Of a stretch of 64,000 bases of DNA, positions 60,395-64,000 are shown in pieces (positions within the stretch are counted from its first letter, which is position 1; every line of letters begins with the position of its first letter). The translations under genes were made by a program, and so were the position numbers. Source of the stretch: Nitrobacter sp963807355 (lineage in GTDB: Bacteria > Pseudomonadota > Alphaproteobacteria > Rhizobiales > Xanthobacteraceae); assembly GCA_963807355.1 (NCBI GenBank), contig CAWEBX010000014.1, positions 1 to 64,000 on the forward strand, given 5' to 3'. The notes beneath the pieces were generated by a model. It saw only the letters and a list, made by a program, of their open reading frames with translations. It was not told where the DNA came from and did not search any database.

Positions 60395-61151
60395 CGATCT
60401 GCTCCACAAGCGCGCTGAGGATGTTGGTGCAATCTCGCACGGCGCGGATGTTTGACGCCTGGCTGTCAACCCGCTCGTTCAGGCCATCGATGGCGAGATT
60501 GATGTTCACGTGGGTCGCCCATTCCACAAAGGCGCGGGCTGTGCCGTATACGTGCGTCCATGCAGCGCCGATTGGCGACGGCGGCACATACAGCGGGTTC
60601 TTTCTTGACGGCGCTCTTGGGCCTCTCAAGCCACGCATCGCGGCATCAACGACAGCCTCGCGGATGGCTGCTCGGGTCGGCTCCTCGCCGCGCTCCAGCT
60701 TGTCGTCGGGTACGCGGCGCACGATGCCAGGGTCGGCTGCTTCCGCGTCGCGGATAGTGCGCGCGTCGTGGATTTCCTTGTGGGTCAGGCCAATCTCTGT
60801 GGCCGTGGCCTTATTTGCTTCCGCTCTGGAATTAGAATGCCTGTCTGAAGGTCCGGCGACCTCACCACGCTCCTGAGCCGCGTCGTATTCATCAGCTAGC
60901 CGGCGCTTCGCTTGAGCCTCGATTTCCAGCGCATCGGCCTGTGCGCGGTGCGCGGCAGCGATCAGAGTATCGTGGGCGCCTTTTGCCTTCGACAGCCGCG
61001 CCGCCTTCTTCGCGGTATCATAGGCGTCTCTGGCGACGTCACGGGCTTCGAGGACTTCAGCCGAGGAACGAGCCTGTACCAGAATGGCCGCAGCGCGGTC
61101 GATCAGGCTAGGAAGACCGCCGGTAGGGGCGGTTGGTAGGTGCAGGGACAC
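60384..61151 (-). CDS. hypothetical prophage protein, helical (255 aa)
   Basis: The intact frame begins MSLHLPTAPTGGLPSLIDRA. A long helical region (ARDVARDAYDTAKKAARLSK then AHRAQADALEIEAQAKRRLA) suggests coiled coil, followed by ATEIGLTHKEIHDARTIRDA, which looks like a helix-turn-helix. It is the first gene of the leftward operon and lies 100 bases from an SOS box. It may be a regulator or replication-linked protein; I do not recognise the family. Confidence 0.65.
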   Translation of the reverse strand: MSLHLPTAPTGGLPSLIDRAAAILVQARSSAEVLEARDVARDAYDTAKKAARLSKAKGAHDTLIAAAHRAQADALEIEAQAKRRLADEYDAAQERGEVAGPSDRHSNSRAEANKATATEIGLTHKEIHDARTIRDAEAADPGIVRRVPDDKLERGEEPTRAAIREAVVDAAMRGLRGPRAPSRKNPLYVPPSPIGAAWTHVYGTARAFVEWATHVNINLAIDGLNERVDSQASNIRAVRDCTNILSALVEQIDAQ

Positions 61152-61250
61152 GGGCAGCAGCTCCTGACAATCAAATCAAGAACTTTATAAAGTAGCGCCT
61201 TATATAAAGCAAGCGGAGCTTGAAATGGCCAGCGTTGCTTTACGTAATGT

Positions 61251-61265
61251 GTTCTTGATGCGTTC
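61251..61265. promoter_or_regulatory. LexA-type SOS box in the prophage divergent promoter
   Basis: GTTC TTGATGC GTTC is the reverse orientation of GAAC-N7-GAAC, the same pattern as the box before recA. It lies 100 bases from the leftward operon and 47 from the rightward gene at 61312. Host LexA could control one or both. Confidence 0.65.
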
Positions 61266-61311
61266 TCCAACGTGAGTCAGGGTGCGTAGGTCAAAAACAG
61301 TGAAGCGTAAA

Positions 61312-61543
61312 ATGACCGCCTGTTATGTTGTTCGGCCGTTTGAAGTCACAAAAGCTAGCCGTCTCGTCGCGCGCCCTGCAATGCAGGAAAAGCGCGCAGC
61401 ATGCGAGCCATATGGCCGAGGCCGAAGCCCGCCGACACGGCGGGGCGATTGCCTTTAGCCGGACAGGCGACCCATCCAGCGGTGACTTTGAAGGCGTTGT
61501 CGTGCTTGGGCAGTTTGGGCTGGGGCCAGAGGAAGTAGGCTAG
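61312..61543 (+). pseudogene. small hypothetical prophage protein, frameshifted
   Basis: It starts MTACYVVRPFEVTKASRLVA then RPAMQ, and after a one-base shift near 61385 reads SHMAEAEARRHGGAIAFSRT and GVVVLGQFGLGPEEVG. Repaired length is about 76 residues. Prophage relatives with the same YVVRPFE start and VVLGQFG end are known to me; none has a function. Confidence 0.55.
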
Positions 61544-62339
61544 TGAGCGGCGAGGGGAAGTCCCATAGCATTGCCAACCATTTCCACGGCAGCGTCCTCG
61601 TCGCCACGGAAACTTGGCATAAGCAGCGCGCGGTTTTGTGCGCGTTGAAACTTCTTTTTGCTCAATGATTTTAAGTCGGGGTCTTTGACCATTGCGATGA
61701 CTTTGAAGTCATCTATTTTTTTTGATTGAGCTTCGATTTGAAGTAACAGCGCTTCGTTTAGCCTGTCGTTGGAATTGACAAAATACAGGGCCGCGGCCTT
61801 ACCTGCGACGGTCGCGCGCGGACGAATGACCAAATCCGCCGGGAATTCGGAAAATCGGCGGTCTACAGGTTCATTTTCTTAAAAAGACACGAAATCGCTC
61901 AGCCTCCGGCTAAGCGCGGCCGTCGCATCCTCCCGAAATGTCGACCTAATGACTTCGCGGGTCATTAGCTCTAGATCTCGAACGCGGATCATAGAGGACA
62001 TGAAATCGATAACACGCTTCGAAACATGGGATTCGGGGAAGCTTGATGTTTTGATCTCGTAGGTCTCACGATCCCAAAAAGCATGCGCCTGTTGAAGAAT
62101 CGCGTCGAGGAGCTGGCCTCGGGTTCCTTCGGTGATCGGCACGTCTTTCGCCACTAAATGGGCGAGATATGATCCATCGTCCTCGATGACGTAGCCATCG
62201 AGTGACGGCGCTAAATAGAACGTGATTCGATCGCCTGCGCTGTCCTCGAATGGAGAGCTGATCGCATAGCCAGCAGCGACGGGATTGTGATCCCGCTGCA
62301 GAATGCACTACAGAGCTTCTTCGGAAGATCTGCGATCAT
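61540..62339 (-). pseudogene. DUF1828/DUF1829-like protein, with an in-frame stop and a frameshift
   Basis: The start at 62339 gives MIADLPKKLCSAFCSGITI, and after a shift near 62290 PVAAGYAISSPFEDSAGDRI and APSLDGYVIEDDGSYLAHLV, the DUF1828 pattern. After RRLSDFVSF an in-frame TAA (61881-61879) interrupts it, and the same frame continues ENEPVDRRFSEFPADLVIRP and KIDDFKVIAMVKDPDLKSLS, a DUF1829-like part. About 265 residues if read through. The family is mobile-element associated and of unknown function. Confidence 0.6.
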
Positions 62340-62340
62340 A

Positions 62341-62700
62341 TTAAATTCCTAAAGAGCCCGGCCTATCCTCAATGTGATAGAAGCGCTTCGCGGCTTTCCA
62401 AAATCTACTTTCGGTCCACGCCGTCGACCGTCTATGAAAAGAATTAGCAGACGGTATACGTCTAACATCAATGCTTTAGGGGCCGACTTCAAGGCCACTA
62501 GTGTCACAATCGCTGTGACAATGCAGGCCAAGGTGGCTGCCGTGATCCTCAAATCTAGCGATTACCGAATAACCCTCGCTGGTCTGAATAATCAGCATCG
62601 CCTTCCAATTTGCTCTGCTGGGGTGACATTCAGCCACCAACGTAAAGTCCCCATCGAGCGAAATGCACTTTGCTGACCGCCATATCCAACCGCCGCGCAT
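62341..62700 (-). pseudogene. hypothetical prophage protein with an in-frame stop
   Basis: From MRGGWIWRSAKCISLDGDFT it reads AMLIIQTSEGYSVIARFEDH and LHCHSDCDTSGLEVGP. An in-frame TAA (62478-62476) follows, and the same frame continues SIDVRRIPSANSFHRRSTAW, TESRFWKAAKRFYHIEDR and stops at 62341. Both halves resemble one phage protein family, so the stop is a true nonsense codon or a base error. The start is uncertain. Confidence 0.5.
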
Positions 62701-62818
62701 CGGCTTTGTTTTTGGATAGATGGGAGCATGCTTTGGGGGCATGGGTCTCGGTATCAAGATATTTCGTCCGCGAAATAAGGTGCCTGTGCTGCTTGAAGTC
62801 GAGGCGCCGGCCGCTCAT
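62630..62818 (-). CDS. small basic hypothetical protein (62 aa)
   Basis: The ATG at 62818 overlaps the repressor stop (ATGA). The product begins MSGRRLDFKQHRHLISRTKY and ends DARRLDMAVSKVHFARWGLY. It would be translationally coupled to the repressor. It is out of frame with, and overlaps, the gene at 62341-62700. Function unknown. Confidence 0.45.
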   Translation of the reverse strand: MSGRRLDFKQHRHLISRTKYLDTETHAPKACSHLSKNKADARRLDMAVSKVHFARWGLYVGG

Positions 62819-63558
62819 CGTCGCCCCTTGTACATGCCGACAACCTGATGGCAGATCGGCCAATCGGCCCGATGCTCGGAAAACGTCTTTGCCGGATTGT
62901 ACTGTTCGAGCTTCCACAAGCGGTCGTTGAAGCTCACCAGGTGTTTGATCATCGATTTGGCGTCGCCGGTACGATGATCATGATCGTAGAGGATCACATC
63001 GGTCTCGCGCTCTGGCGGGCGCCGGGGGTGTACGAGAGCCATGTCTCCTTCACGATAGGCCGGTACCATTGACGTGCCGACGATGGATATCCCATAGGCT
63101 TCGGGGACGCCCTCAAGAACGATTGGCCGTTTGACATACTCCATGACATTGGTGTGGACGATCATGGTGCCGTCGCCACCTTGGGCCGCGGCATAGATCG
63201 GGAAGTCCCGCGCGCCGACGAGTAGCCCACCGGGGATCTGCGCCATCCGTTCTTCGATAGTTCGGCGGTCCGATTCAGTAAACCGATCAGCAAGCTCCGG
63301 CTTGTCGGCCATTTCCTCGAAAACATAGCGGGGCAGTACTGAACCCGTTCCGTGAAAAAGTTCAATCACTGTCGCACCAAGCGATCTAGACAGTTGCTCG
63401 AGTTTCCCGGTGGCCGGAACCGAATCACCGCGCTCCCAGCCCGAGACGGCCTGTGGCGTTACGCACAAGGCGTTCGCCAGCGCTGCCTGCGTCATGCGCC
63501 GTTCTCGCCGCAACGCCGCCAACTGCGCACCGAATTTCTTGCGAGATTCTAGATCCAT
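62815..63558 (-). CDS. CI-type phage repressor: helix-turn-helix plus S24 peptidase
   Basis: The start at 63558 gives MDLESRKKFGAQLAALRRER. The helix-turn-helix is MTQAALANALCVTPQAVSGW. The LexA-like self-cleaving domain has the catalytic Ser in GTSMVPAYREGDMAL and the Lys in AKSMIKHLVSF; AAAQGGDGTMIV is a likely cleavage region. About 247 residues, the normal size. It is divergent from a Cro-like gene, with three operator-like sites between. SOS-induced cleavage would induce the prophage. Confidence 0.88.
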   Translation of the reverse strand: MDLESRKKFGAQLAALRRERRMTQAALANALCVTPQAVSGWERGDSVPATGKLEQLSRSLGATVIELFHGTGSVLPRYVFEEMADKPELADRFTESDRRTIEERMAQIPGGLLVGARDFPIYAAAQGGDGTMIVHTNVMEYVKRPIVLEGVPEAYGISIVGTSMVPAYREGDMALVHPRRPPERETDVILYDHDHRTGDAKSMIKHLVSFNDRLWKLEQYNPAKTFSEHRADWPICHQVVGMYKGRR

Positions 63559-63570
63559 ACCCACAATATA

Positions 63571-63581
63571 AAGTGATACTT
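63571..63581. promoter_or_regulatory. operator-like site 1 (repressor side)
   Basis: AAGTGATACTT, palindromic AAGT-N3-ACTT. It lies 13 bases from the repressor start codon. Confidence 0.6.
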
Positions 63582-63595
63582 GATGGTTTTCTACC

Positions 63596-63606
63596 AAGCG
63601 CTACTT
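63596..63606. promoter_or_regulatory. operator-like site 2 (middle)
   Basis: AAGCGCTACTT, one mismatch from the site 1/site 3 pattern. It is 25 bases centre-to-centre from site 1. Confidence 0.5.
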
Positions 63607-63616
63607 GAATATAATA

Positions 63617-63627
63617 AAGTGTTACTT
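63617..63627. promoter_or_regulatory. operator-like site 3 (Cro side)
   Basis: AAGTGTTACTT, palindromic as site 1. It is 15 bases from the Cro-like start codon and 21 from site 2. Confidence 0.6.
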
Positions 63628-63641
63628 TATATGCTGGTGTG

Positions 63642-63860
63642 ATGGCAAACCAAATTACCAGCGGCGACGCCGGCCTGAAGGCGGTTCTGGACAAGGCTCG
63701 AACCAAGTTTCGCCTGGCGAAAGCTCTTGGCATCAATCCGCAAGCAGTTTCGCAATGGAAGAAAGCCCCGCATGCGCGGGTGCTTCAACTTGGAGAGCTG
63801 TATGGGGTGCCTCCCCACATTCAGCGCCCCGACCTTTATCGTCAGCCAGGCCTCCGCTGA
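63642..63860 (+). CDS. Cro/YdaS-like helix-turn-helix regulator
   Basis: The 72-residue protein starts MANQITSGDAGLKAVLDKAR and has the helix-turn-helix KFRLAKALGINPQAVSQWKK, typical of YdaS/Cro proteins. It is divergent from the CI-type repressor, sharing the operator region. GTG at 63639 is an alternative start one codon upstream. It is probably the first lytic-direction gene. Confidence 0.82.
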   Translation: MANQITSGDAGLKAVLDKARTKFRLAKALGINPQAVSQWKKAPHARVLQLGELYGVPPHIQRPDLYRQPGLR

Positions 63861-63864
63861 ATGA

Positions 63865-64000
63865 TCAATGCACTGTGTACCCCATCACCCGATAGTACAG
63901 CGGACCATAGTCCCGGATCATCGACGCATCCCATTCGCGAAATCGACGTAGAGCCGCGGCCGTTTCCGGCCGGCGCGGAGTCGCGGTCAAGCGTCGACGA
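63865..64000 (-). CDS. C-terminal part of a hypothetical protein, cut by the window end
   Basis: The minus strand reads RPETAAALRRFREWDASMIR, then DYGPLYYRVMGYTVH and a stop at 63865. The rest lies beyond position 64000. I do not recognise it. It is convergent with the Cro-like gene. Confidence 0.4.
   Translation of the reverse strand, partial: RRRLTATPRRPETAAALRRFREWDASMIRDYGPLYYRVMGYTVH

Overview
The window looks like the chromosome of an alphaproteobacterium of the Bradyrhizobium/Nitrobacter/Rhodopseudomonas group. The evidence is high GC, recA-alaS-icd-trmJ and purC-purS-purQ-purL-bolA-grxD-rpsD-murI gene clusters, a GAAC-N7-GAAC type SOS box, a tandem glycine riboswitch before gcvT, an F1F0 zeta subunit (DUF1476) gene and dispersed repeats of a kind common in that family. 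The species is inferred from gene content and remembered homologues, not from a search.

Layout. 0.1-6.3 kb is the end of a genomic island: degraded SRAP, ATP-dependent ligase, hydrolase, terminase-like and excisionase-like genes, then a P4-type integrase beside a tRNA (6.5 kb) that is the likely attachment site. 7.0-9.7 kb is an arsenic operon (arsR-arsC-acr3-arsH). 9.9-14.2 kb encodes an RND efflux pump and its adaptor; 14.5-16.7 kb is exbB-exbD-tonB. 16.8-20.3 kb carries a membrane protein, an M50 protease, and an overlapping cupin/JmjC-like and GNAT pair. 20.8-24.8 kb holds a caspase-like protein and a run of very small proteins. 25-37 kb is core genome: recA, gcvP-gcvH-gcvT with riboswitch, alaS, icd and trmJ fused to a DUF559 domain.

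37.0-39.9 kb is an accessory insertion: a DUF6884-like plus GIY-YIG-like two-domain protein, and an internally deleted IS3-family element that interrupts a helix-turn-helix gene. 40.0-53.4 kb returns to the core: cynS, zeta subunit, purC/S/Q, a cytochrome P450 lying between purQ and purL, purL, bolA, egtD/egtB (ergothioneine), grxD, a macro-domain remnant, rpsD and murI. 53.7 kb is a PAS-domain gene. 54.7-64 kb is a prophage segment with many small genes, a trypsin-like protease, a LexA-type SOS box, a DUF1828-like gene and a divergent CI-type repressor/Cro pair separated by three operator-like sites.

A central caveat: at least twenty genes, including conserved and normally essential ones (purQ, purL, grxD, murI, the start of rpsD), are broken by one-base frameshifts, many explained by a single surplus C or a homopolymer change. 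Sequencing or assembly indels are the simplest explanation, so 'pseudogene' below means 'interrupted as sequenced'. recA, gcvP, alaS, icd, the RND pump, exbBD-tonB and the P450 are intact.
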